64,000 nucleotides of DNA. Origin: Pseudomonas benzenivorans (GTDB taxonomy: Bacteria > Pseudomonadota > Gammaproteobacteria > Pseudomonadales > Pseudomonadaceae). The stretch spans positions 2,046,001-2,110,000 of the forward strand of contig NZ_CP073346.1 in the NCBI RefSeq assembly GCF_024397895.1, read 5' to 3'. The translations under genes were made by a program, and so were the position numbers. Shown here in pieces: positions 49,641 to 59,739 of this stretch. The notes under the pieces were generated by a model that saw only the letters and a list, made by a program, of their open reading frames with translations, was not told the DNA's origin and did not search any database. Within the stretch, counting starts at the first letter, position 1. Each line of letters begins with the position of its first letter.

Positions 49641-50327
49641 GTGGCCGCCGCCCGCAAGAAGCCCGCCGCCAAGCGCGGCGCCAGCCGCTACAAGGCGCCG
49701 GCGAAGAAGCCGGTGCCGGCCTGGATCTGGCTGGCCTGCGGCCTGGCGATCGGCGGCTTCATGACCTTCTTGTTCAGCCTCGAGCCCGGTCGCGACGAGA
49801 TCAAGCGCGACCAGGCCACGCAGGCCAGCGGCAAACACAATGGCAAGGCCGCCGGCGCCACGCCGAGCAAGGCCGAGCCGGCCAAGCCCAAGTACGACTT
49901 CTACACCCTGCTGCCGGAGTCGGAAGTCATAGTCCCGCCCCAGGCCCTGGAGCAGCCGCCGCAGCCGACGGAGCAGAAGCCGGTAAGCGCCGAGGAGGCG
50001 GCGAAGATCGATGCCGCCCGTGCCGAGGCCGCGCTCAAGGGCGAGGTGCCGCCACCGCCGCCGGTGATCGCCCAGGCCCCGCTGACCACCCAGTTCTTCC
50101 TCCAGGCCGGCTCGTTCCGCCGCAAGGACGATGCCGAGAGCCTGCGTGCGCAGATCATCCTGCTCGGCCAGAACGTGCGCGTGGAGTCCGGCACGGTGCG
50201 CAAGGAAGTCTGGCACCGGGTGCTGATCGGCCCCTTCGCCGACCGCCAGCAGCTGGCCCAGTCGCAGAAGGCCCTGGCCGCCAACGGTTTCAGCAACCTG
50301 CTGCTGCAGCAGCGCCAGGTGCGCTGA
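49641..50327 (+). CDS. SPOR-domain membrane protein (FtsN-like)
   Basis: A 228-aa bitopic inner-membrane protein that starts at GTG directly after the argS stop. A basic cytosolic tail (about 1-26) precedes one transmembrane helix (27-46), a Lys/Pro/Ala-rich periplasmic linker and a C-terminal SPOR domain (about 152-228, TQFFLQAGSFRRKDDAESLRAQI). It resembles FtsN in layout and, from memory, occupies the place next to hslV where FtsN-like genes occur. A septal peptidoglycan role is likely. Confidence 0.85.
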   Translation: MAAARKKPAAKRGASRYKAPAKKPVPAWIWLACGLAIGGFMTFLFSLEPGRDEIKRDQATQASGKHNGKAAGATPSKAEPAKPKYDFYTLLPESEVIVPPQALEQPPQPTEQKPVSAEEAAKIDAARAEAALKGEVPPPPPVIAQAPLTTQFFLQAGSFRRKDDAESLRAQIILLGQNVRVESGTVRKEVWHRVLIGPFADRQQLAQSQKALAANGFSNLLLQQRQVR

Positions 50328-50402
50328 GCGGCGCAACGGGCGCATCGCAATTCCCTGTTACAGCCGGGTGACGGCCACTCGGCCGAGAATCGCCCGGCGC
50401 CG

Positions 50403-50431
50403 GTTGAAAAGCGCCGCACGCCCCCCCATCT
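50403..50431 (+). promoter_or_regulatory. Sigma-32 (heat shock) promoter of hslVU
   Basis: GTTGAAA (50403-50409), 14-bp spacer, CCCCATCT (50424-50431), which matches the sigma-32 consensus CTTGAAA and CCCCATnT closely. It lies 47 bp before the hslV start. Confidence 0.7.
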
Positions 50432-50477
50432 GAGTCTGCATTGGGCATTTTCGCCCCACTGCGTGGAGACTCTCCCC

Positions 50478-51011
50478 TTGACCACCATCGTTTCAGTGCG
50501 CCGCCACGGCAAAGTCGTCATGGGCGGCGACGGCCAGGTTTCCCTCGGCAACACCGTGATGAAAGGCAACGCCAAAAAGGTCCGCCGCCTCTACCACGGC
50601 CAGGTGCTGGCCGGCTTCGCCGGTGCCACCGCGGACGCCTTCACCCTGTTCGAGCGCTTCGAGGGCAAGCTGGAAAAACACCAGGGCCACCTGATTCGCG
50701 CCGCCGTCGAGCTGGCCAAGGACTGGCGCACCGACCGCTCGCTGAGCCGCCTGGAGGCCATGCTGGCGGTGGCCAACAAGGACGCCTCGCTGATCATCAC
50801 CGGCACCGGCGACGTGGTCGAGCCCGAACACGGCCTGATCGCCATGGGCTCCGGCGGCGGCTACGCCCAGGCCGCGGCCATGGCCCTGCTGCAGCACACC
50901 GAGCAGATGTCCGCCCGCGAAGTCGCGGAAACCGCGCTGAACATCGCCGGTTCCATCTGTGTGTTCACCAACCAGAATCTGACCATCGAGGAACTGGACT
51001 CGGCCGTCTGA
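50478..51011 (+). CDS. hslV: ATP-dependent protease subunit HslV
   Basis: A 177-aa proteasome-like peptidase. The start is set at TTG 50478, because removal of the initiator Met then exposes Thr1 ([10 protein letters not shown]), the catalytic nucleophile. GGAG nine bases upstream supports it. An open frame from GTG 50463 would add five residues before the threonine. [23 protein letters not shown] and [15 protein letters not shown] are typical. It forms the two-ring protease with HslU, encoded 26 bp downstream. Confidence 0.96.
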   Translation: MTTIVSVRRHGKVVMGGDGQVSLGNTVMKGNAKKVRRLYHGQVLAGFAGATADAFTLFERFEGKLEKHQGHLIRAAVELAKDWRTDRSLSRLEAMLAVANKDASLIITGTGDVVEPEHGLIAMGSGGGYAQAAAMALLQHTEQMSAREVAETALNIAGSICVFTNQNLTIEELDSAV

Positions 51012-51037
51012 GCCGCCGTCCGTTCAGGAGCCGAATC

Positions 51038-52378
<1,341 letters not shown>

Positions 52379-52391
52379 ATCAGCCACCCAG

Positions 52392-52416
52392 GCCGCCCGG
52401 AGCCTCTCCGGGCGGC
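52392..52416 (+). other. 11-bp stem-loop between hslU and DUF971 gene
   Basis: GCCGCCCGGAG and its exact complement (52406-52416) around a 3-base loop, 14 bp after the hslU stop and 17 bp before the next ATG. With no T-run it is more likely an mRNA 3'-end stabiliser or attenuator than a terminator. Confidence 0.45.
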
Positions 52417-52432
52417 GCAGCAGTCGAAGACC

Positions 52433-52807
52433 ATGAGCCAGATCCCCAGCGCCATAGAGCTGCACAAAGCCTCCAAGACCCTGACCCTGAAGTACGGCCA
52501 GACCAGCTACACCCTCAGCGCCGAGTTCCTCCGCGTGCATTCGCCCTCCGCCGAGGTGCAGGGGCACGGCACGCCGATCCTGCAGACCGGCAAGCTGCAC
52601 GTCGGCCTCAGCGGCATCGAGCCGGCGGGCAATTACGCCGTGAAGCTGTGCTTCGACGACGGCCACGACAGCGGCCTGTTCAGCTGGGACTACCTGTACA
52701 ACCTGGCCACCCGCCAGGAGGAGCTGTGGGCCGACTACCTGGCCGCGCTCGCCGCCGCGGGCAAGTCCCGCGACCCGAACGAGACCGTGGTCAAACTGAT
52801 GCTCTGA
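52433..52807 (+). CDS. DUF971-family protein
   Basis: A 124-aa protein with the gamma-butyrobetaine-hydroxylase N-terminal-like domain (DUF971, PF06155). It has LRVHSPSAEVQGHG in the middle and the signature YAVKLCFDDGHDSGLFSWDYLYNLA. In larger proteins this domain binds zinc; here only one cysteine is present. It lies between hslU and the PHA locus, a place where Pseudomonas genomes keep this gene (as remembered, PA5055). Function unknown. Confidence 0.85.
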   Translation: MSQIPSAIELHKASKTLTLKYGQTSYTLSAEFLRVHSPSAEVQGHGTPILQTGKLHVGLSGIEPAGNYAVKLCFDDGHDSGLFSWDYLYNLATRQEELWADYLAALAAAGKSRDPNETVVKLML

Positions 52808-52893
52808 TCCACCGCTCCGGGCCTGGCATCGCCAGGCCCCCACCCGCTATCCGCCCGCCCCAAGGGCCCACCACGACCGCCCCCGTCTACCCG

Positions 52894-52913
52894 GTTAGAG
52901 CGCATTTTCTAAT
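52894..52913. promoter_or_regulatory. Candidate PhaD operator upstream of phaC1
   Basis: GTTAGA, 8-bp spacer, TCTAAT: inverted half-sites matching at 5 of 6 positions. The same pattern recurs before phaC2 and phaI. TCTAAT may also serve as a -10 hexamer. Confidence 0.6.
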
Positions 52914-52994
52914 CCTTACCGGCATACTTGCTGCGCATTCGGCTCGATTCGCAGCCAGCTTGCGCAAATTCGCAAACTCGGGTAACCAGGGTAC

Positions 52995-53010
52995 TGGCAG
53001 GTTCCCTGCA
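52995..53010 (+). promoter_or_regulatory. Sigma-54-like -24/-12 element
   Basis: TGGCAGGTTCCCTGCA has GG and GC separated by 10 bases, close to the TGGCAC-N5-TTGC consensus, with a C for T at the start of the -12 part. A sigma-54 promoter before phaC1 has been proposed for P. aeruginosa. Confidence 0.45.
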
Positions 53011-53148
53011 TTTGCCGAACCGGCAATTGCAAAAAAAGTCGCGGAATACTCCGCCTTCGGTAACCCGAGCAATACCCGGCCCTTTGGCCCTGTGTCTCCG
53101 CGCACAGCAGTACGCCGGTATTCGCCTCAGGACAATGGAGCGTCGTTG

Positions 53149-54828
53149 ATGACAGATAAACCCAGTGATGACCTGAAGAACCAAGCCTCCGAGAACACCC
53201 TCGGCCTGAGTCCGGTCATAGGTATTCGCGGCAAGGACCTGTTGAGTTCGGCGCGCACCGTGCTGACCCAGGCCATCAAGCAGCCCCTGCACAGCGCCAA
53301 GCACGTGGCCCACTTCGGCCTGGAGCTGAAGAACGTCCTGCTCGGACAGTCCGAGCTGACGCCCGAGGCCGGCGACCGCCGCTTCACCGACCCGGCCTGG
53401 AGCCAGAACCCGCTGTACCGGCGCTACCTGCAGACCTACCTGGCCTGGCGCAAGGAACTGCACGACTGGGTCGAGGAAAGCGACCTGTCGGAACAGGACG
53501 CCAGCCGCAGCCACTTCGTCATCAACCTGATGACCGAAGCCATGGCCCCAAGCAACGGCATGGCCAACCCGGCTGCGGTCAAGCGCTTCTTCGAGACCGG
53601 TGGCAAGAGCCTGCTCGATGGCCTGTCGCACCTGGCCAAGGACATCGTCAACAACGGCGGCATGCCCAGCCAGGTCAACATGTCGGCCTTCGAGGTCGGC
53701 AAGAACCTGGCCACCACCGAAGGCGCGGTGATTTTCCGCAACGAAGTGCTGGAGTTGATCCAGTACAAGCCGATCACCGAGCAGGTGTACGAGCGCCCCC
53801 TGCTGGTGGTGCCGCCGCAGATCAACAAGTTCTACGTGTTCGACCTGTCGCCGGAAAAGAGCCTGGCCCGTTTCCTCCTGCGCAATAACGTACAGACCTT
53901 CGTGGTCAGCTGGCGCAACCCGACCAAGACGCACCGCGAATGGGGCCTGACCAGCTATATAGATGCGCTGAAAGAAGCCATCGACGTGGTCACCGCCATC
54001 ACTGGCAGCAAGGACATCAACATGCTCGGCGCCTGCTCCGGCGGCCTGACCACCACCTCGCTGCTCGGGCACTATGCGGCCATCGGCGATCCGAAGGTGC
54101 ATGCCCTGACGCTGCTGGTCAGCGTTCTGGACAATCGCCTGGAAACCGACGTGGCCCTGTTCGCCGACGAGAAAAGCCTGGAAGTCGCCAAGCGCCGCTC
54201 CTACCAGGCCGGAGTGCTGGAAGGCCGAGACATGGCCAAGGTGTTCGCCTGGATGCGCCCCAACGACCTGATCTGGAACTACTGGGTCAACAACTACCTG
54301 CTCGGCAACGAGCCGCCGGTATTCGACATCCTCTACTGGAACAACGACACCACCCGCCTGCCGGCAGCCCTGCATGGCGAATTCATCGAGATGTTCAAGA
54401 CCAACCCGCTGATCCGTCCCGGCGCCCTGGAGGTCTGCGGTACGCCGATCGACCTCAAGCAGATCACCGCCGATCTGTTCTGCGTCGCCGGCACCACCGA
54501 CCACATCACGCCCTGGGAGTCCTGCTACAAGTCGGCCAACCTGTTCGGCGGCAAGGTGGAGTTCGTGCTGTCCAACAGCGGCCATATCCAGAGCATTCTC
54601 AACCCGCCGGGCAACCCCAAGGCACGGTACATGACCAACAGCGAGATGCCGCTGGACCCGAAAGAGTGGCAAGCCAGCTCGACCAAGCACACCGACTCCT
54701 GGTGGCTGCACTGGCAGAAGTGGCTGGCCGAGCGCTCGGGCAAGACCAAGAAGGCGCCCAGCAGCCTGGGCAACAAGGCCCATCCGGCGGCCGAGGCCGC
54801 GCCCGGCACCTATGTTCACGAACGCTGA
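53149..54828 (+). CDS. phaC1: Class II PHA polymerase 1
   Basis: A 559-aa polymerase that joins medium-chain 3-hydroxyacyl-CoAs into polyhydroxyalkanoate on granules. The catalytic triad is Cys296 (GACSGG lipase-like box), Asp451 (TTDHITPW) and His479 (SNSGHIQS), at the numbers known for the family. The ATG at 53149 has GGAG eight bases upstream and gives the typical length; the open frame from 52648 crosses the regulatory gap. It is the first gene of phaC1-phaZ-phaC2-phaD. Confidence 0.97.
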   Translation: MTDKPSDDLKNQASENTLGLSPVIGIRGKDLLSSARTVLTQAIKQPLHSAKHVAHFGLELKNVLLGQSELTPEAGDRRFTDPAWSQNPLYRRYLQTYLAWRKELHDWVEESDLSEQDASRSHFVINLMTEAMAPSNGMANPAAVKRFFETGGKSLLDGLSHLAKDIVNNGGMPSQVNMSAFEVGKNLATTEGAVIFRNEVLELIQYKPITEQVYERPLLVVPPQINKFYVFDLSPEKSLARFLLRNNVQTFVVSWRNPTKTHREWGLTSYIDALKEAIDVVTAITGSKDINMLGACSGGLTTTSLLGHYAAIGDPKVHALTLLVSVLDNRLETDVALFADEKSLEVAKRRSYQAGVLEGRDMAKVFAWMRPNDLIWNYWVNNYLLGNEPPVFDILYWNNDTTRLPAALHGEFIEMFKTNPLIRPGALEVCGTPIDLKQITADLFCVAGTTDHITPWESCYKSANLFGGKVEFVLSNSGHIQSILNPPGNPKARYMTNSEMPLDPKEWQASSTKHTDSWWLHWQKWLAERSGKTKKAPSSLGNKAHPAAEAAPGTYVHER

Positions 54829-54984
54829 TCGACTGCGCCTTGCGCAGCACTGCCCGCGGCACCAGGAGGTGCCGCTCGACCACCCGGCCGTGACGGCCTG
54901 GGCAACGAGCCAGGCATCGCCCTGGTGGACCTGGAGGGGCCCGGACGGCCCGCCCCAGCGGTTTAACTCATAGGGCCTCTGCGC

Positions 54985-55839
54985 ATGTCGTTACCCTTTG
55001 TCTTTCGCACCATCGAGCTGGACGGCCAGACCCTGCGAACCGCCGTTCGCCCTGGCAACGGCAAGCTGACGCCACTGCTTATTTTCAATGGCATCGGCGC
55101 CAACCTCGAGCTGGTGATGCCGTTCGTCCGCGCCCTGGACCCCAATCTGGAAGTGATCGCCTTCGACGTACCGGGCGTGGGCGGCTCCTCCACCCCCAGC
55201 ACGCCCTACCGCTTTCCCGGCCTGGCCAAGCTGGCGGCACGCATGCTCGACTACCTGGACTACGGCCAGGTCAATGCCATCGGCGTGTCCTGGGGCGGCG
55301 CCCTGGCACAGCAATTCGCTCACGATTATCCGGAACGCTGCAAGAAACTGATTCTCGCCGCCACCTCGGCCGGCGCCGTGATGGTGCCGGGCAAGCCCAA
55401 GGTGCTCTGGCGCATGGCCAGTCCGCGGCGCTACATCCAGCCGTCCTACGGCGTGCAGATCGCTCCCGACATCTATGGCGGCGCCTTCCGCCGCGACCCC
55501 AAGTTGGCCCTGGCCCACGCCAGCAAGGTCCGCTCGGGGGGCAAGATGGGCTACTACTGGCAGCTGTTCGCCGGCCTCGGCTGGACCAGCATTCACTGGC
55601 TGCACAAGATCCGCCAGCCGACCCTGGTGTTGGCCGGTGACGACGACCCGCTGATTCCGCTGATCAACATGCGCCTACTGGCCTGGCGCATCCCCAATGC
55701 GGACCTGCACGTGATCGACGACGGCCACCTGTTCCTGGTGACCCGGGCCGAGGCGGTGGCGCCGACCATCATGAGGTTTCTCGAAGAGGAGCGGCAGCGC
55801 GCGGTGATGCACCCGCACCCGAGCAACGCGCGCGGCTGA
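54985..55839 (+). CDS. phaZ: Intracellular PHA depolymerase
   Basis: A 284-aa alpha/beta hydrolase that mobilises stored medium-chain PHA. The nucleophile is Ser102 in GVSWGG, with Asp in AGDDDPLIP and His in DDGHLFLV. FNGIGANLELV forms the oxyanion region. It lies between the two polymerase genes, the standard Pseudomonas order. The 156-bp gap after phaC1 holds only small GC-rich dyads. Confidence 0.96.
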   Translation: MSLPFVFRTIELDGQTLRTAVRPGNGKLTPLLIFNGIGANLELVMPFVRALDPNLEVIAFDVPGVGGSSTPSTPYRFPGLAKLAARMLDYLDYGQVNAIGVSWGGALAQQFAHDYPERCKKLILAATSAGAVMVPGKPKVLWRMASPRRYIQPSYGVQIAPDIYGGAFRRDPKLALAHASKVRSGGKMGYYWQLFAGLGWTSIHWLHKIRQPTLVLAGDDDPLIPLINMRLLAWRIPNADLHVIDDGHLFLVTRAEAVAPTIMRFLEEERQRAVMHPHPSNARG

Positions 55840-55889
55840 GCTGCGTCGACATCCAACTGTCGCACTGCTGTAGTGCAACGCTCACATAC

Positions 55890-55918
55890 TTGACCCATTA
55901 GCGGGCGCAGGCTAATAA
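55890..55918 (+). promoter_or_regulatory. Candidate phaC2 promoter
   Basis: TTGACC (55890-55895), 17-bp spacer, TAATAA (55913-55918). The -35 is good and the -10 is weak. The inverted repeat at 55897-55916 fills the spacer, so a bound regulator would lie between the two boxes. Confidence 0.45.
55897..55916. promoter_or_regulatory. Candidate PhaD operator upstream of phaC2
   Basis: ATTAGC, 8-bp spacer, GCTAAT: perfect 6-bp inverted half-sites, the best of the three copies in the PHA locus. Confidence 0.65.
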
Positions 55919-56015
55919 CACTGACCCGCGCGCGGCCTTTTGCGCAGCCTGGTACAAGCCTTGCTGCGAACAGCGGAATCTAGATCTCAGCGGACAGACG
56001 ACGGAGTGTTGCCCC

Positions 56016-57698
56016 ATGCGAGACAAGCCACGTATCGGCGCCCTACCCACCCCTGCAACCTTTATGACCGCGCAGAACGCGGTGGTCGGCCTGCGCGGTC
56101 GCGACCTGCTGTCCACCCTGCGCACCCTGGCCCTGCAGGGCATCCGGCAGCCGGTGCACAGCGCACGCCATGCACTGGCGCTGGGCGGCCAGTTGGGCCG
56201 CGTGCTGCTGGGCGACACGCCTCACCGGGTCAATCCGCAGGATGCCCGCTTCGCCGACCCCACCTGGCAACTGAATCCTCTGTACCGACGCGGGCTGCAG
56301 GCCTACTTGTCCTGGCAGAAGCAGCTGAACCGCTGGATCGACGAGAGCAGCCTGTCCGCCGATGATCGCGCACGCGCGCGCTTCGTCACGGCGCTGCTCG
56401 GTGACGCCCTGGCACCGTCCAACTCCCCGCTCAACCCGCTGGTGCTCAAGGAACTGCTCAACAGCGGCGGCAGCAGCCTGGTCAAGGGCCTGGGCCAGCT
56501 GATCGACGACCTGCTGCACAACCACGGCCTGCCCAGCCAGGTCAGCAAGCATGCCTTCGAGGTCGGTCGCAACTTGGCCGCCACGCCTGGCACGGTGGTG
56601 TTTCGCAACGAACTGCTGGAACTGATCCAGTACCAGCCGATGAGCGAGAAGCAGTACCTGCGGCCCTTGCTGATCGTGCCGCCGCAGATCAACAAGTACT
56701 ACATCTTCGACCTGTCCAACGAGAAGAGCTTCGTCCAGTACGCCCTGAAGAACGACCTGCAGACCTTTATCGTCAGCTGGCGCAACCCCGATGCCCGCCA
56801 TCGCGAGTGGGGCCTGTCGACCTATGTACAGGCCCTGGAGGAAGCCGTGGACGCCTGCCGGTCCATCACCGGCAGCAAGTCGGTCAACCTGCTGGGCGCC
56901 TGCGCCGGCGGCCTGACCATCGCCGCCCTGCAGGGCCATTTGCAGGCCAAACGCCAGCTGCGCAAGGTCGCCAGCGCCACCTACCTGGTCAGCCTGCTGG
57001 ACAGCCAGGTCGACAGCCCGGCCATGCTGTTCGCCGACGAGCAGACCCTCGAGGCCGCCAAGCGCCGCTCCTATCAGCAAGGCGTGCTGGATGGCCGCGA
57101 CATGGCCCGGGTGTTCGCCTGGATGCGCCCCAACGACCTGATCTGGAATTACTGGGTCAACAACTACCTGCTCGGCAAGCAGCCGCCGGCCTTCGACATC
57201 CTCTACTGGAACAACGACTGCACGCGCCTTCCGGCCGCGCTGCACGGCGACCTCATCGACTTCTTCAAGTACAACCCGCTGACCCACCCGGGCGGCCTGG
57301 AAGTGTGCGGCACCCCGATCGACCTGAAGAAGGTCGGTGTCGACAGTTTCAGCGTCGCCGGGATCAACGATCACATCACACCCTGGGACTCGGTATACCG
57401 CTCGACCCTGCTGCTGGGCGGCGAGCAGCGCTTCATCCTGTCCAACAGCGGGCATATCCAGAGCATTCTCAACCCTCCGGGCAACCCCAAGGCCACCTTC
57501 ATGGAGAGCGCCAAGCTGACCGGAGACCCACGCGCCTGGTACCACGACGCCCGCAAGCACGACGGCAGCTGGTGGCCGCAGTGGCTGGGGTGGATCCAGG
57601 CACGCTCCGGCGAGCAGCGCGAGACCCAGCCGGATCTGGGCAGCCCGCAGTACCCGACCCTGGAAGCGGCGCCCGGCACCTATGTGCATGCGCGCTAA
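56016..57698 (+). CDS. phaC2: Class II PHA polymerase 2
   Basis: A 560-aa paralogue of PhaC1 with Cys296 in GACAGG, Asp in NDHITPWDS and His in SNSGHIQS. The N-terminus (MRDKPRIGALPTPATFMTAQ) is the part that differs most from PhaC1. Both enzymes act on medium-chain monomers, usually with different preferences. The ATG at 56016 has GGAG ten bases upstream. It probably has its own promoter (55890-55918). Confidence 0.97.
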   Translation: MRDKPRIGALPTPATFMTAQNAVVGLRGRDLLSTLRTLALQGIRQPVHSARHALALGGQLGRVLLGDTPHRVNPQDARFADPTWQLNPLYRRGLQAYLSWQKQLNRWIDESSLSADDRARARFVTALLGDALAPSNSPLNPLVLKELLNSGGSSLVKGLGQLIDDLLHNHGLPSQVSKHAFEVGRNLAATPGTVVFRNELLELIQYQPMSEKQYLRPLLIVPPQINKYYIFDLSNEKSFVQYALKNDLQTFIVSWRNPDARHREWGLSTYVQALEEAVDACRSITGSKSVNLLGACAGGLTIAALQGHLQAKRQLRKVASATYLVSLLDSQVDSPAMLFADEQTLEAAKRRSYQQGVLDGRDMARVFAWMRPNDLIWNYWVNNYLLGKQPPAFDILYWNNDCTRLPAALHGDLIDFFKYNPLTHPGGLEVCGTPIDLKKVGVDSFSVAGINDHITPWDSVYRSTLLLGGEQRFILSNSGHIQSILNPPGNPKATFMESAKLTGDPRAWYHDARKHDGSWWPQWLGWIQARSGEQRETQPDLGSPQYPTLEAAPGTYVHAR

Positions 57699-57758
57699 GC
57701 CGATCGGGCGCCGACCATGCTTCCTGCCCCTTCACGCGGCCCACAATAAGAACTGCCC

Positions 57759-58373
57759 ATGAAAACCCGCGACCGCATCCTCGAATGCGCCCTGTTGCTG
57801 TTCAACCAGCAGGGCGAACCCAACGTCTCCACCCTGGAGATCGCCAACGAGCTGGGCATCAGCCCGGGCAACCTGTACTACCACTTCCACGGCAAGGAGC
57901 CTTTGATCCTCGGCCTGTTCGAGCGCTTCCAGAGCGAACTGGCGCCGCTGCTCGACCCGCCGGCGGACGCACGCCTGGATGCGGAGGACTACTGGCTGTT
58001 TCTGCACCTGATCGTCGAGCGCCTGGCCCATTACCGCTTCCTGTTCCAGGACCTGTCCAACCTGGCCGGACGCCTGCCGAAACTGGCCCGCGGCATCCGT
58101 CAGTGGCTCAACCTGCTCAAGCGCACCATGGCCACCCTGCTGGCGCGCCTGAAAGCGGAAAACCTGCTGGTCAGCGAGACCCAGGCCCTGGGCCAATTGG
58201 TCGAGCAGATCACCCTGACCCTGCTGTTCTCCCTCGACTATCAGCGCATTCTCGGGGTTCAGGCAGACAGCCGCCTGGTGGTGTATCAGGTGATGATGCT
58301 GGTGGCGCCGCACCTGACCCGCGAATCGCGCGAGGCCGCCGAACAATTGGCCCGGCGTTACCTGGAGGCCTGA
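57759..58373 (+). CDS. phaD: TetR-family PHA regulator PhaD
   Basis: A 204-aa regulator with an N-terminal helix-turn-helix (STLEIANELGISPGNLYYHFHGKE, about 24-48) and an all-helical ligand domain. In P. putida PhaD activates the phaC1 and phaI promoters and responds to a metabolite of the pathway (knowledge recalled). Its expected TetR-type target, a dyad of two 6-bp half-sites, matches the repeats at 52894, 55897 and 59740. It converges on phaF. Confidence 0.94.
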   Translation: MKTRDRILECALLLFNQQGEPNVSTLEIANELGISPGNLYYHFHGKEPLILGLFERFQSELAPLLDPPADARLDAEDYWLFLHLIVERLAHYRFLFQDLSNLAGRLPKLARGIRQWLNLLKRTMATLLARLKAENLLVSETQALGQLVEQITLTLLFSLDYQRILGVQADSRLVVYQVMMLVAPHLTRESREAAEQLARRYLEA

Positions 58374-58385
58374 GCCCCGCAAAAA

Positions 58386-58417
58386 CGCAAACGCCCGGCA
58401 CAGGGCCGGGCGTTGCG
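58386..58417. terminator. Terminator between phaD and phaIF
   Basis: CGCAAACGCCCGGC and GCCGGGCGTTGCG pair with one bulged A around a 5-base loop. On the minus strand the stem is followed by GCGTTTTTGC, suiting phaF; on the plus strand it follows phaD. Confidence 0.8.
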
Positions 58418-58433
58418 GATCACAGGGTCAGGC

Positions 58434-59222
58434 TCAGGACTGGCTGGCTGGCGTGCTCGGCGCCGGCGTCTCGGTCGCTGCCGGGGCGGCTACCGGTGCC
58501 GCTGGCTCCGACGAAGCCGGGGCCACGACCTTGGCCAGAGGGGTCTTCTTCACCGCCGGCTTTTTCGTCGCTACCGGCTTGGCGGCGACCTTGGCTGCCG
58601 CTTCTGCGACCGGGTCAGCCGCTACCTTGGCTGCCGGTTTCGCAGCGGCCTTGGTTGCCGGCTTGGCCGCAGCTTTCGCCGCCGGCTTGGCGGCCGGTTT
58701 AGCGGCGGCTTTGCTGGCCGGTTTCGCTGCAGGCTTGGCCGCTGCCTTGGCGGCCGGCTTGGCAGTGGCTTTACTGGATGGCTTCACCGATTTGGCGGAG
58801 ACGCCGGTCAGCTCCTCGATCTTCTTGGTCAGGCTCTCGACCTTGTCGTTGAGCGCCTTGACCTCGCCGCGGCTGGGCACGCCCAGACGCGAGATGGCGT
58901 TGTGCAAACGCTTGTCGAAGGCTTCCTCCAACTCGCCCCACTTGCCGAGGGCCTTGTCCTTGACTTCGTCGACCTTGGAGCGGGCGGTACCCACTTTCGA
59001 CTCGACCGTGGACTTCACCGCATCGACCTGCTTGTCGACGCCGCTCTTGGCCTGCTTCTCGGCTTTCTCGCCATCCTTGACCAGTGAATCGAAGAGCTTG
59101 GTGCCGTCGTTGCTGACTTTGGAATAGGCACCCAAGCCGGCCAACCAGATCTGGCGCGAGTACTTCTCGACCTCGCCGATCCAGGAGCTGGTCTGTTTCT
59201 CGGTTTTCTTCTTAGCAGCCAT
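58434..59222 (-). CDS. phaF: Granule-associated phasin and nucleoid protein PhaF
   Basis: A 262-aa protein. The N-terminal phasin domain (about 1-140, WIGEVEKYSRQIWLAGLGAYSK plus a long amphipathic helix) coats PHA granules. The C-terminal half is a histone-H1-like run of Ala-Ala-Lys-Pro repeats (about 145-235) that binds DNA, which lets PhaF link granules to the nucleoid at division. The ATG at 59222 has AAGGAGA upstream. It lies 10 bp after phaI on the same strand. Confidence 0.95.
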   Translation of the reverse strand: MAAKKKTEKQTSSWIGEVEKYSRQIWLAGLGAYSKVSNDGTKLFDSLVKDGEKAEKQAKSGVDKQVDAVKSTVESKVGTARSKVDEVKDKALGKWGELEEAFDKRLHNAISRLGVPSRGEVKALNDKVESLTKKIEELTGVSAKSVKPSSKATAKPAAKAAAKPAAKPASKAAAKPAAKPAAKAAAKPATKAAAKPAAKVAADPVAEAAAKVAAKPVATKKPAVKKTPLAKVVAPASSEPAAPVAAPAATETPAPSTPASQS

Positions 59223-59232
59223 CCCGCTCTCC

Positions 59233-59667
59233 TTATTTGCTACGCGCGACATGCTCAAGCAATGTGCTCAATTCATCCAGCTTAGCAGAGAGCGCTTCGA
59301 TATCTTGCTTGGTCGGGATGCCGATACGCTTGAGGGCGCCGGCCACGCGGTTGTCGAAGGCCTTCTCGATCTTGTCGATCTGCAGGTCGACCTTGCCCTT
59401 GACGCTGGTCACGCGAGTCTTGACGCCGACGAGCTGGCTGTTGGCCGCCTCGACCTGTTCGCCGACCAGCTTCTTGCCCTGCTCCTCGACGCCTTCACCG
59501 GTCTTGACCAGTTCCTTGAAGTACTCGGCGCCCTCGTGCCCGGCCTTGGCGTAGGCACCCAGGCCGGCCAGCCAGACCTTGCGGGCGTATACTTTGACAT
59601 CGCTCAGTACGCCGGCTTTGGCTTCGGCTTCGACTTCGGCTTTCTTCTTGATTGCAACTTTCGACAT
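59233..59667 (-). CDS. phaI: Phasin PhaI
   Basis: A 144-aa phasin, homologous to the N-terminal half of PhaF (VYARKVWLAGLGAYAKAGHEG; FDNRVAGALKRIGIPTKQDIEALSAKLDEL). It covers PHA granules. The ATG at 59667 has GAGGTG upstream; a longer frame to 59679 adds four residues. It is the first gene of phaI-phaF, transcribed towards phaD. Confidence 0.95.
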   Translation of the reverse strand: MSKVAIKKKAEVEAEAKAGVLSDVKVYARKVWLAGLGAYAKAGHEGAEYFKELVKTGEGVEEQGKKLVGEQVEAANSQLVGVKTRVTSVKGKVDLQIDKIEKAFDNRVAGALKRIGIPTKQDIEALSAKLDELSTLLEHVARSK

Positions 59668-59739
59668 GGTGCACCTCACGCGCAGTGGTTTGAGGAAACG
59701 CCCACGGAATGCAGGCTTGGCACCAAGGTATCGAGGAAA

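Larger units (their letters stand above)
52808..53148. promoter_or_regulatory. 341-bp regulatory gap before phaC1
   Basis: No gene is seen here. The gap contains the 52894-52913 inverted repeat, the 52995-53010 sigma-54-like element, a short dyad TTGCCG-N3-CGGCAA (53012-53026) and a directly repeated CGCAAA (about 52963-52976). The AT content rises in the middle, as in promoters. The DNA after 53027 is a leader up to the GGAG site at 53137-53140. Confidence 0.6.

Noticed and set aside
52648-53148. N-terminal extension of PhaC1
   Set aside because: This part of the open frame overlaps the DUF971 gene and the regulatory gap; the family start MTDKPSDD with a ribosome site is at 53149.
54829-54984. 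Terminator between phaC1 and phaZ
   Set aside because: Only short GC dyads such as GGCCGT-G-ACGGCC are seen, with no T-run; too weak to list.
58520-58790. Tandem DNA repeat or satellite in the phaF region
   Set aside because: Explained by codons for the Ala-Ala-Lys-Pro tail of PhaF; not an independent repeat.
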